From contig NZ_QPKI01000007.1 of the NCBI RefSeq assembly GCF_003339685.1, positions 324 through 64,323 on the forward strand: a stretch of 64,000 nt of DNA. The letters are read 5' to 3'. A model generated the notes under the pieces. It did not search any database, had not been told where the DNA came from, and saw only the letters and a list, made by a program, of their open reading frames with translations. Below are positions 44,813-55,509 of the stretch, one piece after another (positions within the stretch are counted from its first letter, which is position 1; each line of letters begins with the position of its first letter). Made by a program: the position numbers and the translations under genes. Source of the stretch: Halomonas sp. DQ26W. GTDB taxonomy: Bacteria > Pseudomonadota > Gammaproteobacteria > Pseudomonadales > Halomonadaceae.

Positions 44813-44854
44813 CGACACGGGCAGGACGACACGGGCAGGACGACACGGGCAGGA
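44813..44854 (+). repeat. Three perfect 14-bp tandem repeats
   Basis: CGACACGGGCAGGA is repeated at 44813, 44827 and 44841 in the non-coding region before the DUF2183 gene. Between the inverted-repeat element and that gene start nothing else is recognised. Confidence 0.85.
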
Positions 44855-44932
44855 CAAGAGGAGAGCCATCATGCAGGTTGAACAGGCCGAGTCGAGACCA
44901 TGGCGTGATGCTGTTTCCGGGCTCTCCGCCTG

Positions 44933-46045
44933 ATGGCTGATCGCCCCCGGGCACCGCAACGGATCCGGCGCCTGCTACGCGCCATCGCCAGGCCGATGAA
45001 GAGCGACCGCGGCCGTGGCGGTCCCGTGGTGCATCCCTACCGTGGCTATGGCTCCACCCGCGAGGCATTCCTGATGGGGCGTGTCTTCCGCCAAACCAGG
45101 CTGGGGCGTGTCATTCCCCCTTATGGCGCCATGCGCGATGTCGCCGATGTGGCGCGCCGCGTCATCAGGCGGGGTCTTCCCGACGTCGAGGTGCACGTCA
45201 CCCTTGGCGGCAATGACATGACGGTGACTACGGATCGCGATGGCTATTTCAACGCGAAGCTCGCGCTGCATCACCCGCTGCCACTGGGTACCTCCTGGCA
45301 TCGCGCTGACCTTCATGTCGTGACCCATGGCGGGGCGGAGCCCATTCACAGCTTCACTGATGTCTATATTCCTCCGCAAAACACCGACCTGCTGGTGATC
45401 AGCGATATCGACGACACGGTGATGTATACCGGCGTTGCCGACAAGCTGCGAATGCTCTATCGCTTGTTCGTCAAGCAGGCCCACCAGCGTACCGCCTTCC
45501 CCGGCGTGGCTGCCTTCTACCAGGCGCTCTATATCGGCCAGCGTGAAGAGGCGCGCCGCCCGATCCTGTATGTCTCTCGGGGTCCCTGGAGCATCTACGA
45601 AATGCTTGAGGAATTCTTCCAGATCAATGACATCCCGGTGGGGCCGATCCTGTTCCTGAGGGAGTGGGGCATCTCTTTGCGAAGGCCCTGGCCACGCCGC
45701 GCCGAAGAGCACAAGTACGCCTTGATTACCCGTATGCTGGCACTGTTCGATGACCTCCCGTGCGTACTTATCGGCGACAGCGGCCAGCACGACCCGGAAG
45801 TCTACACTCGTATCGTCAAGGACCATCCTGGTCGGGTGAAGGCCATTTATATACGTCGCGTTGAAAGCCGAGCCGACCGTGAGCGAGCCATCGACCTGCT
45901 GCGCGAGGAAATCGACCACACCGACTGCGAACTGCAGCTGGCCGCCGATAGCACGGCAATGGCGGTACATGCCCGTGAGCGGGGGTTCATCTCCGAAAGC
46001 GGTCTGCAGGCGGTGCGTCGGGATTCCCGTGAAGAGACGATCTGA
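44933..46045 (+). CDS. DUF2183 (App1 phosphatidate-phosphatase-like) protein
   Basis: A 370-residue protein. The C-terminal two thirds contain the DUF2183/App1 catalytic core: DLLVISDIDDTVMYTGV (HAD-like DxDxT), ILYVSRGPWSIYEMLEEFF and VLIGDSGQHDPEVYTRIV. The yeast relative App1 is a phosphatidate phosphatase; bacterial members are uncharacterised. The N-terminal third (VVHPYRGYGSTREAFLMGRV, VEVHVTLGGNDMTVTTDRDG) is a beta-rich domain common in this family. The start at 44933 has no good ribosome site, so the exact N-terminus is uncertain. Confidence 0.88.
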   Translation: MADRPRAPQRIRRLLRAIARPMKSDRGRGGPVVHPYRGYGSTREAFLMGRVFRQTRLGRVIPPYGAMRDVADVARRVIRRGLPDVEVHVTLGGNDMTVTTDRDGYFNAKLALHHPLPLGTSWHRADLHVVTHGGAEPIHSFTDVYIPPQNTDLLVISDIDDTVMYTGVADKLRMLYRLFVKQAHQRTAFPGVAAFYQALYIGQREEARRPILYVSRGPWSIYEMLEEFFQINDIPVGPILFLREWGISLRRPWPRRAEEHKYALITRMLALFDDLPCVLIGDSGQHDPEVYTRIVKDHPGRVKAIYIRRVESRADRERAIDLLREEIDHTDCELQLAADSTAMAVHARERGFISESGLQAVRRDSREETI

Positions 46046-46148
46046 CGTCGATTATGCCAATGCTTACCCCTGCACCATGAAACCCGCTCTGGTAGGCTTG
46101 GTCCAACCCTGAGATGCCGTGATCTGCTCTGCTGGAGTACGCCCCTCG

Positions 46149-46823
46149 ATGATCGTGCTATTGATCGCCATGCTGCTGGCTATCTTTCTGCTTCCCAATG
46201 CCTGGGCCAAGTGGGTGCTGGCGCGTCACTCCCGTGGCCGGGACGACTATCCCGGTACCGGCGCCGAGCTTGCCGAGCACCTGCTGCGGCGAATGGGCGT
46301 CGAGGGGGTGCAGGTGGAGCTGACCGAACAGGGCGACCACTACGATCCCGAGGCGCGGCGGGTGCGGCTCTCACGCGATCATTACGAGGGGCGTTCCCTC
46401 ACCGCCGTGACAGTGGCGGCCCATGAGGTGGGGCATGCGATCCAGCATCACCAGGGTTACGCGCCGCTGATCGCCCGATCCCGACTGGTGGGTGTGGCGC
46501 AGAAGGCCGAAAAGCTCGGCGCTCTGCTGATGATGGCGGCACCCTTCCTGTTTATTCTTACCCGCTTGCCGGGGGGCCTCGCCATCGTGGTGGTGGCAGC
46601 GGTTATCAGCTTCGGAACAGCGGCACTGGTGCATCTGGTGACTCTGCCGGTTGAATTCGATGCCAGCTTCCAGCGCGCCCTGCCGCTGCTCAAGGACTAT
46701 GTTCCCCCTTATGACATGCCCGGTGCCCGGCATGTGCTGACTGCCTGCGCCTTCACCTATGTGGCGGCGTCCATGGCCAGCATACTGAATCTGGGGCGCT
46801 GGCTGGTGATACTGAGGCGTTGA
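46149..46823 (+). CDS. Membrane zinc metallopeptidase (YugP/DUF2268-like neutral zinc peptidase)
   Basis: A 224-residue membrane protein with the zinc motif VAAHEVGHAIQHHQGY (HExxH) after a first TM segment (MIVLLIAMLLAIFLLPNAWA). Two further hydrophobic stretches follow, and DASFQRALPLLKDY is the conserved C-terminal helix of the YugP family. The substrate is unknown. The ATG at 46149 is preferred over a GTG ten codons earlier, because it starts directly at the membrane anchor. Confidence 0.88.
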   Translation: MIVLLIAMLLAIFLLPNAWAKWVLARHSRGRDDYPGTGAELAEHLLRRMGVEGVQVELTEQGDHYDPEARRVRLSRDHYEGRSLTAVTVAAHEVGHAIQHHQGYAPLIARSRLVGVAQKAEKLGALLMMAAPFLFILTRLPGGLAIVVVAAVISFGTAALVHLVTLPVEFDASFQRALPLLKDYVPPYDMPGARHVLTACAFTYVAASMASILNLGRWLVILRR

Positions 46824-46903
46824 TGGGTCGCTGTGACACTCGACGACATGATCTGCGGCTATTCCGGCGACAGCCCCCGGCGCCGCTCACGTAATCCGGT
46901 CAA

Positions 46904-47896
46904 CTACCTCGGCCGGTTGGCCATCACGACCGCCCGGCGGGGCGCGGGATAGCCCTCGCGGGTCCTTGACGGGTCCTCGGGGTCGAGGAAGTCGGCCAGC
47001 GACTGGAAGGTCATCCACTCGGTGGTGCGCTGTTCGTCGAGGGTGGTGACGGCTTCGTCGACGACGCGCACGTTAATGAGCCCGCAGCGTTCGAGCCATT
47101 GGCAGAGCGCGGCCGAGGAGGGCAGAAAGTAGACGTTGGGCATGGCGGCGTAGCGCTCGCCGGGTAGTAGTACGGTGGTCTCGTCGCCCTCCACGACCAG
47201 CGTTTCGATCACCAGTTCGCCGCCGGGGCGCAGGCAATCCTTCAACTGCAGCAGGTGCTCCAGCGGCGAGGGCCGGTGGTAGAGCACGCCCATGGAAAAT
47301 ACCGTGTCGAAGAAGCCGAGCCCTTCCGGCACGTCCTCGATGCCCACCGGCAGGAAGTGAGTGCGGCCGCCGTCGGCATCGCCGACGAAGTGGCGTAGCG
47401 CCTGGAACTGATAATAGAAGCGCGGTGATGGATCGATTACCAGCACGAAATCGGCACCCGCGCCGGCCATGCGCCAGGCGTGGTAGCCGCTGCCACCGCC
47501 CACGTCGAGTACCCGCCGACCGGCCAGAGGGGCCAGATGCGGGGCGACTCGCCGCCACTTCCAGTCGGAGCGCCACTCGGTCTCGATGTGAATGCCGGCC
47601 AGCGAGTAGGGGCCCTTGCGCCACGGCATGAGTTTGCGCAGCAGGTTCTCGCACTGGCGGCGTTGGGAATCGGGGAGGGCGCAGTCGACCGTGACGGTTT
47701 CGGCATCCAGGCGCACGTCGCGTGCTTCGGGCAGGACGGGCAGCTTTGCGACCGCCTTTTCCCAGGCCGGCAGATCGCCGAAGCGGTGACGGTCCAGCCC
47801 ACGGGCCATCTGCTCGGGAAGCCGCGCGAGCCAACTTTCCAGGCCCTGGTCGATGAAGGCGCGATAGAGCGGACGTTGCACGACGGGAATCGTCAC
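46904..47896 (-). CDS. cmoB: tRNA U34 carboxymethyltransferase CmoB
   Basis: A 330-residue enzyme that transfers a carboxymethyl group from carboxy-SAM to ho5U34 of tRNA. LMPWRKGPYSLAGIHIETEW and the SAM/Cx-SAM motif VLDVGGGSGYHAWRMAGAGA are diagnostic, followed by VIDPSPRFYYQFQALRHFVG and VFSMGVLYHRPSPLEHLLQL. Length matches E. coli CmoB (323). One base separates it from cmoA upstream. Confidence 0.96.
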   Translation of the reverse strand: MTIPVVQRPLYRAFIDQGLESWLARLPEQMARGLDRHRFGDLPAWEKAVAKLPVLPEARDVRLDAETVTVDCALPDSQRRQCENLLRKLMPWRKGPYSLAGIHIETEWRSDWKWRRVAPHLAPLAGRRVLDVGGGSGYHAWRMAGAGADFVLVIDPSPRFYYQFQALRHFVGDADGGRTHFLPVGIEDVPEGLGFFDTVFSMGVLYHRPSPLEHLLQLKDCLRPGGELVIETLVVEGDETTVLLPGERYAAMPNVYFLPSSAALCQWLERCGLINVRVVDEAVTTLDEQRTTEWMTFQSLADFLDPEDPSRTREGYPAPRRAVVMANRPR

Positions 47897-47897
47897 C

Positions 47898-48641
47898 TCA
47901 AACCTCCTTGAATGCGATCAGTGAGGCGAAGTTGAGGTACTGGAACCAGGTCAGTGAACGCGAGAAGCCGCTTCGGGCGAGGCGATCATGATGGGCATCG
48001 AGGCTGTCCGGCACCAGCACGTTCTCCAGCGCGTTACGCTTCTGGCTGATCTCCAGGTCGCTATAGCCGTTGGCCCGCTTGAAGTCGTGGTAGCGCTCCA
48101 CCCGCCAGGCGTTGTCCTGCTCGTCCAGATCGACCACCTTCTCGGAAAGCACCAACACCCCGCCGGGCTCCAGGGCTTCATGGAGCCGGGAGATCACGGC
48201 GTCGCGGTCCTCGCGGGGCAGGAACTGCAGGGTAAAGTTGAGGACGATCATGCCCGATGGCCGATAGTCGAAGGTGCGAATATCCCCTTCGATGACCTCG
48301 ATGACATGGTCGGGACATGCTTCCGCCAGGGTATCTCTGGCCCGCGCCACCATGGCCGGCGAGAGATCCACCGCGGTGAGCCGGAAGGCATCGGGAGGCA
48401 GTTGGCCGGTCAGGGCCAGGCTCGCCGCGCCTAGCGAGCAGCCCAGGTCATAGACATGGGCGCCGTGGCGCAGGTGGCGCTGGGCGATCAGCCCCAGCAT
48501 ACCCAGTATCTGGCCGTAGCCGGGCACCGAGCGGCGAATCATGTCGGGGAAGCAGGCGACGACCTGCTCGTCGAAGGAGAAGCGTGCGACACGGTCCAGG
48601 GGTGTGGAAAAGATCGCGTCACGGTAAGATGCATTACTCAT
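47898..48641 (-). CDS. cmoA: Carboxy-SAM synthase CmoA
   Basis: A 247-residue enzyme making carboxy-S-adenosylmethionine from SAM and prephenate. [36 protein letters not shown] and [20 protein letters not shown] are family signatures. The ATG at 48641 gives the usual N-terminus ([20 protein letters not shown]). The long in-frame extension further upstream reads antisense to pgi and is rejected. It is divergent from pgi with a 91-base gap that must hold both promoters. Confidence 0.96.
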   Translation of the reverse strand: MSNASYRDAIFSTPLDRVARFSFDEQVVACFPDMIRRSVPGYGQILGMLGLIAQRHLRHGAHVYDLGCSLGAASLALTGQLPPDAFRLTAVDLSPAMVARARDTLAEACPDHVIEVIEGDIRTFDYRPSGMIVLNFTLQFLPREDRDAVISRLHEALEPGGVLVLSEKVVDLDEQDNAWRVERYHDFKRANGYSDLEISQKRNALENVLVPDSLDAHHDRLARSGFSRSLTWFQYLNFASLIAFKEV

Positions 48642-48732
48642 GGGGCATGCCGGAAAGTGCAGATTGGCCACTATGTTACGCGTGTCGTAGGCTGGCTGCA
48701 TCAATGGACGAAAACGAACAAGGAGGATTCGT

Positions 48733-50424
48733 ATGATCCACTCCCCGATCGATCGAACTGATGCGTGGAAAGCATTGGCCGGCCATGCCGGTGAGATGCG
48801 TAAGTGCCACTTGCGCGAGCTGTTCGAGGATCCTCGGCGAGGCCGGGCCTTCTCTCGCAAGGCGGCAGGCCTAACGTTGGATGTCTCCAAGCAGCGATGG
48901 TCCGACGAGACCCTGGCGCTGCTGCTCGACTTGGCCAGGGAGGCGCGCGTACCCGAAGCCATCAACGCACTGCTTGCCGGGGAGCGTGTCAATGTCAGCG
49001 AGGATCGTCCGGCGCTGCACACGGCGCTGCGCCTGCCTCGCGAGGCCGCTTTGGAGGTGGAAGGGGAGGATCTGGTGCCTGGTGTGCATGCCACCCTGGC
49101 AAGGCTGGAAGCCATGGTCGAGCGGTTGCATACCAGCCAGTGGCGCGGCGCCACCGGTCGACCCATCCACGATGTGGTCAATCTCGGGGTAGGAGGTTCC
49201 GATCTCGGCCCGCTGATGGTTACGCACGCCCTGGCGGACTATCGACCCGCCGGCGCTGCGCATATCGAGGTGCACTTCGCCTCGACCATGGATGGATCGC
49301 AGTTGGTCGATTACCTGAGCCGCTTCAACCCCGAGACCACCCTTTTCGTGATCTCGTCGAAATCCTTCACCACCATCGATACCCTCTCAAATGCCCGTAC
49401 CGCAAGGGATTGGCTGCTGACGCGGTTGGTGCGCGACGGCGATGGCGGCGTGGACGAGTCCATGGTGATGCGCCAGCACTTCATTGGTGTCTCGGCGAAG
49501 CCCGAGAAGATGTGCGAGTGGGGCATTGCCGAGGCCAACCAGCTCGAGTTCTGGGAGTGGGTGGGAGGACGCTATTCGCTGTGGGGCGCCATCGGTCTGC
49601 CCATCGCCCTGGTGGTAGGGATGGCACACTTCCGTGACTTCCTCGCCGGCGCTCATGCCATGGACCGCCACTTCGCCGAAGCACCTCTCGCCGACAACCT
49701 GCCAACGCTGTTGGCCCTGGCGGGCATCTGGAACGTCAACTTCCTCGATATCCGGGCCCACTCGATCCTGCCCTACGATGGCCGGCTGGAGTATTTCGCC
49801 GCCTATCTCGAGCAGCTCGAGATGGAGTCCAACGGCAAGTCGGCGACCCATGATGGCCGCGAGGTGGCTTATTCGACCTGTCCGGTGCTCTGGGGGCAGC
49901 TTGGTCCCAACGCGCAGCACGCCTTTTACCAGCTGCTGCACCAGGGCACCCAGCCGGTGGTCTGCGACTTCATTGCCCCGCTGCGGCGCTACGATGATGT
50001 CGTTGAACCGGAGACCCGCGAGCATCTCAAGTCGCAGCATCGCTTGACCCTGGCCAACTGCTTCGCTCAGTCGAGACTCTTGATGCTGGGTGACGACGCC
50101 ATCGACGAGACGGGGGAACGACCCGGCCACAAGCGCTACCGGGGCAACCAGCCCTCCACCACGCTGCTGCTCGATCGCCTGACCCCCGCCACCCTCGGCG
50201 CGCTTATCGCGTTGTATGAACACAAGGTATTTGTGCAGGCGACGATCTGGGGAATCAATCCCTTCGACCAGTGGGGTGTCGAGCTTGGCAAGCAGATCGC
50301 CGGAGAGACCGGGGAGATCCTGGCGAAGCGCACCGGCGGTGAGCATATGGATGCGTCCACACGGGCCTTGGTGGCGGCCGTCTGGCAGGCGGAAGCGGAA
50401 GACGCGGGCGGTGACGAAAGATGA
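48733..50424 (+). CDS. pgi: Glucose-6-phosphate isomerase Pgi
   Basis: A 563-residue enzyme interconverting glucose-6-phosphate and fructose-6-phosphate. Family signatures are [48 protein letters not shown], the catalytic Glu region [16 protein letters not shown] and the C-terminal [23 protein letters not shown] precedes the ATG by 6 nt. Confidence 0.97.
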   Translation: MIHSPIDRTDAWKALAGHAGEMRKCHLRELFEDPRRGRAFSRKAAGLTLDVSKQRWSDETLALLLDLAREARVPEAINALLAGERVNVSEDRPALHTALRLPREAALEVEGEDLVPGVHATLARLEAMVERLHTSQWRGATGRPIHDVVNLGVGGSDLGPLMVTHALADYRPAGAAHIEVHFASTMDGSQLVDYLSRFNPETTLFVISSKSFTTIDTLSNARTARDWLLTRLVRDGDGGVDESMVMRQHFIGVSAKPEKMCEWGIAEANQLEFWEWVGGRYSLWGAIGLPIALVVGMAHFRDFLAGAHAMDRHFAEAPLADNLPTLLALAGIWNVNFLDIRAHSILPYDGRLEYFAAYLEQLEMESNGKSATHDGREVAYSTCPVLWGQLGPNAQHAFYQLLHQGTQPVVCDFIAPLRRYDDVVEPETREHLKSQHRLTLANCFAQSRLLMLGDDAIDETGERPGHKRYRGNQPSTTLLLDRLTPATLGALIALYEHKVFVQATIWGINPFDQWGVELGKQIAGETGEILAKRTGGEHMDASTRALVAAVWQAEAEDAGGDER

Positions 50425-50463
50425 TACGAAAGTGAAACTGGCAATGCATACAGGTATTTGGGT

Positions 50464-51108
50464 ATGCTGAGTGCACTGAAGCGCGGGCCGCCCGCCAGCG
50501 GTGTACTCTACCTCCATGGTTTCAACAGCGGCGTTGGCTCACCCAAGGCGGCGCTGGTGCGCTTGGCCTGCAAGGCATTGGGGCTGCGCTGCGAGACGCC
50601 CCAACTGCCGCACCGGCCGGCGGCCGCCTATCGGCTCGCCGAGGCACAACTCGGCGAGCTGGGGCCGAATCCGCTGGTGGCCGGCAGCTCCATGGGCGGT
50701 TTCCTGGCCACCTGCCTGGCCGAGCGCCATGACCTGCCCGCGGTGGTGATCAACCCGGCGGTGCGGCCGGTGCGCCTGGTGACGGGCTGGGTCGATGAGG
50801 TCTTCGTCAACGCGCATACCGGCGAGCGCTTTGCCATCGAGTCGAGCCACCTCGAAGAGCTGGCGAGCCTGACGCCGCAGTCGGTCTCGCCCCAGCGCTA
50901 TCTGCTGTTACTGGGGACGGCCGACGAGAGCCTCGAGCCGGCGGACGCCTTCGACCTCTACCGTGGTGCCCGGACCATCCTGCACCCCGGTGGCGATCAT
51001 GCCTTCGGCATGCTGGCAGAGTATCTTCCAGCGATTCTCGCCCACGGTGGCCACTGCCTGGAACCTGGGTGCATTTCCGATCAGGATCTGGATATGGACG
51101 ACGCATGA
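50464..51108 (+). CDS. yqiA: YqiA-type alpha/beta-hydrolase (esterase)
   Basis: A 214-residue hydrolase: VLYLHGFNSGVGSPKAALVR (oxyanion region), nucleophile elbow VAGSSMGGFLA, acid in LLLLGTADESLEP and the final His in LHPGGDHAFG. This matches YqiA/YcfP esterases, which in E. coli also precede parE. A TTG two codons earlier is in frame; the ATG at 50464 is chosen. The stop overlaps the parE ATG. Confidence 0.9.
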   Translation: MLSALKRGPPASGVLYLHGFNSGVGSPKAALVRLACKALGLRCETPQLPHRPAAAYRLAEAQLGELGPNPLVAGSSMGGFLATCLAERHDLPAVVINPAVRPVRLVTGWVDEVFVNAHTGERFAIESSHLEELASLTPQSVSPQRYLLLLGTADESLEPADAFDLYRGARTILHPGGDHAFGMLAEYLPAILAHGGHCLEPGCISDQDLDMDDA

Positions 51109-52985
51109 CACAGTACAGCGCCAGCTCAATCGAAGTACTCTCCGGCCTCGACCCGGTGCGCAAGCGCCCCGGCATGTATACCGACACTACCCGCCCCAAT
51201 CACCTGATCCAGGAAGTGATCGACAACAGCGTCGACGAGGCGCTGGAGGGGCATGCCCGGGAAGTGGTCGTTCGGCTGCTGGAGGATGGCGGCATCGAGG
51301 TCAGCGATGACGGCCGCGGCATGCCCATCGACATGCATCCCGAACATGGCGTCACGGGGATCGAGTTGATCCTGACCCGGCTCCATGCCGGCGGCAAGTT
51401 CTCCCAGTCCAGCTACCGCTTTTCCGGTGGACTGCACGGGGTCGGAGTCTCGGTGGTCAACGCCCTTTCACGCCGTCTGGAGGTCGAGGTGCTGCGTGAC
51501 GGCAGCCGGCACGCCATGGCCTTTGAGCATGGCGAGAAGGTCTCGGAGCTGACGGTGACAGGCAGCGTGGCCAAGCGGGTCACAGGCACCATCGTGCGCT
51601 TCTGGCCCGACCTCAGCTATTTCGACAGCCCCCGGCTGGCCATGGGCCGGCTACAGCACCTGCTGCGGGCCAAGGCGGTGCTCTGCCCGGGGTTGAAGGT
51701 CACGCTGGTCGAAGCCGACGGTGCCGAGAGCATCTGGCAGTACGAGGATGGCCTGCGCGACTACCTGGCCCAGGCCACTGACGGCTACGAGGTACTGCCT
51801 GCCTCGCCGCTGATCGGCCATTTCGCCGACGACGAGCAGGCGGTGGACTGGGCGATACAGTGGCTGCCCGAGGGCGGTGAGCCGCTGATGGAGAGCTACG
51901 TCAACCTGATCCCCACGACCCAGGGTGGTACCCACGTCAATGGCCTGCGTTCGGGCCTGCTCGAGGCCCTGCGCGAGTTCTGCGAATACCGCAGCCTGCT
52001 GCCGCGGGGCGTCAAGCTTACCGCCGACGATCTCTGGGAGCGTGTCTCCTATGTGCTGTCGGTGAAAATGCTCGACCCCCAGTTCGCCGGGCAGACCAAA
52101 GAGCGGCTATCGTCGCGGACCGTGGCGGCCTTCGTGGCCGGGGTGGTCAAGGATGCCTTCTCGCTGTGGCTCAATCATCACGTCGACCAGGCCGAGGCGC
52201 TGGCCGAGCTGGTGATCAATGCCGCCCAGCGGCGACAGAAGAGCGCCAAGAAGGTAGCGCGCAAGAAGGTCACCTCGGGGCCGGCCCTGCCGGGCAAGCT
52301 GGCCGACTGCTCCGGGCAGGACCCGGCCCAGGGCGAGCTGTTCCTGGTGGAGGGGGACTCGGCCGGGGGTAGCGCCAAGCAGGCACGCAACCGCGAGACC
52401 CAGGCGATCCTGCCGCTGCGCGGCAAGATCCTCAATACCTGGGAGGTCGAATCCCACGATATCTACGGCTCCCAGGAGGTCCACGATATCGCCGTGGCGG
52501 TAGGGATGGACCCGGGCAGCGACGATCTCTCCAAGCTGCGCTACCACAAGATCTGCATTCTCGCCGATGCCGATTCCGACGGCCTGCATATCGCCACCCT
52601 GCTGTGCGCGCTCTTCGTGCGTCACTTCCCCACGCTGGTGGACGCCGGCCATGTCTACGTGGCCATGCCTCCGCTCTACCGCATCGACCTTGGCAAGGAG
52701 GTTCACTATGCCCTGGACGAGAGCGAGAAGGCGGCGATCCTGCGTCGGCTGGAGGGCAAGCGCGGCACGGTGAACGTGCAGCGTTTCAAGGGGCTGGGCG
52801 AGATGAGCCCGCTGCAGCTGCGTGAGACCACCATGGCGGTTGAGACCCGACGCCTGGTACAGCTCACTCGCCAAGTCGGCGATGGCACCATGGAGATGAT
52901 GGACATGCTGCTGGCGAAGAAACGCGCCGGTGACCGCAAGAGTTGGCTCGAAGATTACGGCAACCTGGCCGATATCGAAGTTTAG
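51105..52985 (+). CDS. parE: DNA topoisomerase IV subunit B ParE
   Basis: A 626-residue ATPase subunit: RKRPGMYTDTTRPNHLIQEV, EVIDNSVDEALEGHA, DDGRGMPIDMHPEHG, the ATP lid SGGLHGVGVSVVNALS, the TOPRIM motif LFLVEGDSAGGSAKQARNRE, and MTPL-type end LLAKKRAGDRKSWLEDYGN. The ATG at 51105 overlaps yqiA (ATGA). With ParC it decatenates chromosomes. The 83 bases after its stop contain only a small hairpin (53008-53022) before the structured repeat. Confidence 0.97.
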   Translation: MTQYSASSIEVLSGLDPVRKRPGMYTDTTRPNHLIQEVIDNSVDEALEGHAREVVVRLLEDGGIEVSDDGRGMPIDMHPEHGVTGIELILTRLHAGGKFSQSSYRFSGGLHGVGVSVVNALSRRLEVEVLRDGSRHAMAFEHGEKVSELTVTGSVAKRVTGTIVRFWPDLSYFDSPRLAMGRLQHLLRAKAVLCPGLKVTLVEADGAESIWQYEDGLRDYLAQATDGYEVLPASPLIGHFADDEQAVDWAIQWLPEGGEPLMESYVNLIPTTQGGTHVNGLRSGLLEALREFCEYRSLLPRGVKLTADDLWERVSYVLSVKMLDPQFAGQTKERLSSRTVAAFVAGVVKDAFSLWLNHHVDQAEALAELVINAAQRRQKSAKKVARKKVTSGPALPGKLADCSGQDPAQGELFLVEGDSAGGSAKQARNRETQAILPLRGKILNTWEVESHDIYGSQEVHDIAVAVGMDPGSDDLSKLRYHKICILADADSDGLHIATLLCALFVRHFPTLVDAGHVYVAMPPLYRIDLGKEVHYALDESEKAAILRRLEGKRGTVNVQRFKGLGEMSPLQLRETTMAVETRRLVQLTRQVGDGTMEMMDMLLAKKRAGDRKSWLEDYGNLADIEV

Positions 52986-53068
52986 AGGGGGAGCCTGACT
53001 TCGCTCGGCTAGGTTCTCTAGCCAAGCATGAGCGTGATGAAGCTGCCGAGGTGAGCGGCGCCGGGAAC

Positions 53069-53147
53069 AGGCCGAAGCGGAGGTCCTTTTCCAGGGAAGG
53101 AAAAGGTAGCGCCCAGGGATGGGTTCACAGCGCCTCTGCATAGGCCT
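53069..53147 (+). repeat. Structured 79-nt repeat, copy 1 (upstream of parC)
   Basis: Outer stem AGGCC (53069) with GGCCT (53143), then CGGAGG with CCTCTG, separated by the internal loop GAAG/CATA. Inside are hairpin 1 (CCTTTTCC with GGAAAAGG) and hairpin 2 with the invariant GTAGCGCCCAGGGATGGGTT. A second copy of identical length lies at 55510 with base changes that preserve pairing. Confidence 0.75.
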
Positions 53148-53229
53148 GATGCCGGTCAAGCCGCGGTTTGAGGCCGGCGAAACTGCCAGCCTCTTGGAGG
53201 CGTAACCCGATGAAGAAAGAGATCGATCG

Positions 53230-55485
53230 ATGACCATGGATATCCAGGTCGCGGAGGGCGACGTCGAACGTCTCTCGCTGCGCGAATACACCGAGAAGGC
53301 GTACCTCGACTACTCGATGTACGTGATTCTCGACCGCGCCTTGCCGCATATCGGCGATGGCATGAAGCCGGTGCAGCGGCGCATCATCTACGCCATGCGT
53401 GAGCTGGCGCTGGGTGCCAACGCCAAGTACAAGAAGTCGGCGCGCACCGTCGGCGACGTGCTGGGCAAGTTCCACCCCCACGGTGACAGCGCCTGCTACG
53501 AGGCGATGGTGCTGATGGCGCAGCCGTTCAGCTACCGCTATCCCCTGGTGGATGGCCAGGGCAACTGGGGTAGCCCCGACGATCCCAAGTCTTTTGCAGC
53601 GATGCGCTACACCGAAGCGCGCCTGTCGAAGTTCGCCGAGGTGCTGCTGGCCGAACTGGGCCAGGGCACCGTGGACTGGACGCCCAATTTCGACGGCACT
53701 ATGAACGAGCCGGTGGTGCTGCCGGCACGCCTGCCCCACGTGCTGCTCAACGGCGGCACCGGCATCGCCGTGGGCATGGCCACCGATATACCGCCGCACA
53801 ACGTCAGCGAAGTGGTCGAGGCCACCTGTCACCTGCTGCGTAACCCGGATGCCACCACGGCGGACCTGGTCGAGTTTCTGCCGGCCCCCGATTTCCCTTC
53901 CCATGCCGAGATCATTACCCCCCGTGCCGACCTGCGCAAACTGTACGAGTGCGGCCGTGGCTCGGTGAAGCTGCGGGCACGCTACGTCCTCGAGGAGGGC
54001 AAGGTCGTGGTCACCGCGCTGCCCTATCAGGTCAGCGGCTCCAAGATCCTGGAACAGATCGCCGCCCAGATGAACGCCAAGAAGCTGCCCATGGTGGCCG
54101 ACCTGCGCGACGAGTCGACCCACGAGGACCCGACACGGCTGGTGATCGAGCCGCGCTCCAACCGGGTCGATATCGAGGCATTGATGGCGCATCTGTTCGC
54201 CACCACCGATCTCGAGAAGAACATCCGCGTCAATCTCAATGTCATCGGCCTGGACGGCCGGCCGCGGGTGATGCCGCTGCCCGACATGCTCGGCGAATGG
54301 CTCACCTTCCGCCGCAAAACCGTCCGCCGGCGCCTGGAGCATCGACTGGGCAAGGTGGAGGACCGGCTGCACATCCTCGAGGGCCTGCTGGCGGCCTACC
54401 TCAATCTCGACGAGGTGATCCGCATCATCCGCGAGGAGGATGAACCCAAGGCCGAGCTGATGCGGGCCTTCGCACTCACCGATCGCCAGGCCGAAGCGAT
54501 CCTCGAGCTGCGCCTGCGCCACCTGGCCAAGCTCGAGGAGATGAAGATCCGTGGCGAACAGGACGCCCTGGAGGAGGAGCGCAAGCGCCTCAAGGAACTG
54601 CTCGGCAATGAAGCCGCCCTGACTGACCTGATCGAGGAGGAGATCCGCGAGGCGGGGCGGGAGCACGGCGACGCAAGGCGTGCGCCGATCGTCGAGCGCG
54701 AGGAGTCCCGAGCGCTATCCGAGGTCGAGCTGATGGGGGCCGACCCCATCACCGTGGTGCTCTCCGAGAAGGGCTGGATTCGTGCCGCCAAGGGACATGA
54801 TATCGATCCCGAAGGGCTCTCCTACAAGTCCGGCGACAGCTTCGCGTTGGCGACTCGAGGCAAGACGAACCAGCCTCTGGTACTACTTGACGACACCGGG
54901 CGTGCCTATACCCTGGCGGCTCACAACCTGCCCAGTGCCAGGAGTCAGGGCGAGCCGGTGACCGGTCGCGCGAACGTGATGGCGGGGGCGCATATGGCCG
55001 GAGTCATGCTGGCCCCACCGTCCACCCGCTATCTGCTCGCCTCCGATGGTGGCTATGGCTTCGTGGCGCGCCTCGAGGATCTGACCGGCAAGAACAAGTC
55101 GGGCAAGTCGGTGCTCTCGGTGCCCAAGGGCTGCCGTGTCATGGCGCCGGTTCAGGTGCCGGAGGGGCAGGGCAGCTACGTGGCGGCGGTATCCAACGAG
55201 GGTCGTCTACTGCTCTTCCCGCTCGACCAGTTACCTGAGATGGCCAAGGGCAAGGGCAACAAGATGATCGATATTCCCGGCGCGCGTGCCGCTCGGCGCG
55301 AAGAACTGGTGCGCGATATCACCGTGCTGCCGGAAGGGGCGTCGCTGGTGATCCATGCCGGCAAGCGCAAGTTGACGCTCAAGGCCGCCGACCTGGATTA
55401 CTATCGTGGCGAGCGTGGTCGGCGTGGCAGCAAGCTGCCCCGCGGCCTGCAGAAGGTCGATAGGCTGGAAAGCTCGGCAGACTAA
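53230..55485 (+). CDS. parC: DNA topoisomerase IV subunit A ParC
   Basis: A 751-residue type II topoisomerase subunit. [20 protein letters not shown] is the quinolone-resistance region with the wild-type Ser and Glu at the positions equivalent to E. coli S80 and E84. The catalytic Arg-Tyr is in [18 protein letters not shown]. The C-terminal half forms the beta-pinwheel. The start at 53230 gives [17 protein letters not shown]; the ribosome site is weak. parC is separated from parE by a 244-base spacer carrying a structured repeat. Confidence 0.96.
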   Translation: MTMDIQVAEGDVERLSLREYTEKAYLDYSMYVILDRALPHIGDGMKPVQRRIIYAMRELALGANAKYKKSARTVGDVLGKFHPHGDSACYEAMVLMAQPFSYRYPLVDGQGNWGSPDDPKSFAAMRYTEARLSKFAEVLLAELGQGTVDWTPNFDGTMNEPVVLPARLPHVLLNGGTGIAVGMATDIPPHNVSEVVEATCHLLRNPDATTADLVEFLPAPDFPSHAEIITPRADLRKLYECGRGSVKLRARYVLEEGKVVVTALPYQVSGSKILEQIAAQMNAKKLPMVADLRDESTHEDPTRLVIEPRSNRVDIEALMAHLFATTDLEKNIRVNLNVIGLDGRPRVMPLPDMLGEWLTFRRKTVRRRLEHRLGKVEDRLHILEGLLAAYLNLDEVIRIIREEDEPKAELMRAFALTDRQAEAILELRLRHLAKLEEMKIRGEQDALEEERKRLKELLGNEAALTDLIEEEIREAGREHGDARRAPIVEREESRALSEVELMGADPITVVLSEKGWIRAAKGHDIDPEGLSYKSGDSFALATRGKTNQPLVLLDDTGRAYTLAAHNLPSARSQGEPVTGRANVMAGAHMAGVMLAPPSTRYLLASDGGYGFVARLEDLTGKNKSGKSVLSVPKGCRVMAPVQVPEGQGSYVAAVSNEGRLLLFPLDQLPEMAKGKGNKMIDIPGARAARREELVRDITVLPEGASLVIHAGKRKLTLKAADLDYYRGERGRRGSKLPRGLQKVDRLESSAD

Positions 55486-55509
55486 AGCCATAACCTGACG
55501 GCCAGGGGT

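Noticed and set aside
53125-54666. 513-codon open frame antisense to parC
   Set aside because: It is a shadow of parC codon bias in high-GC DNA.
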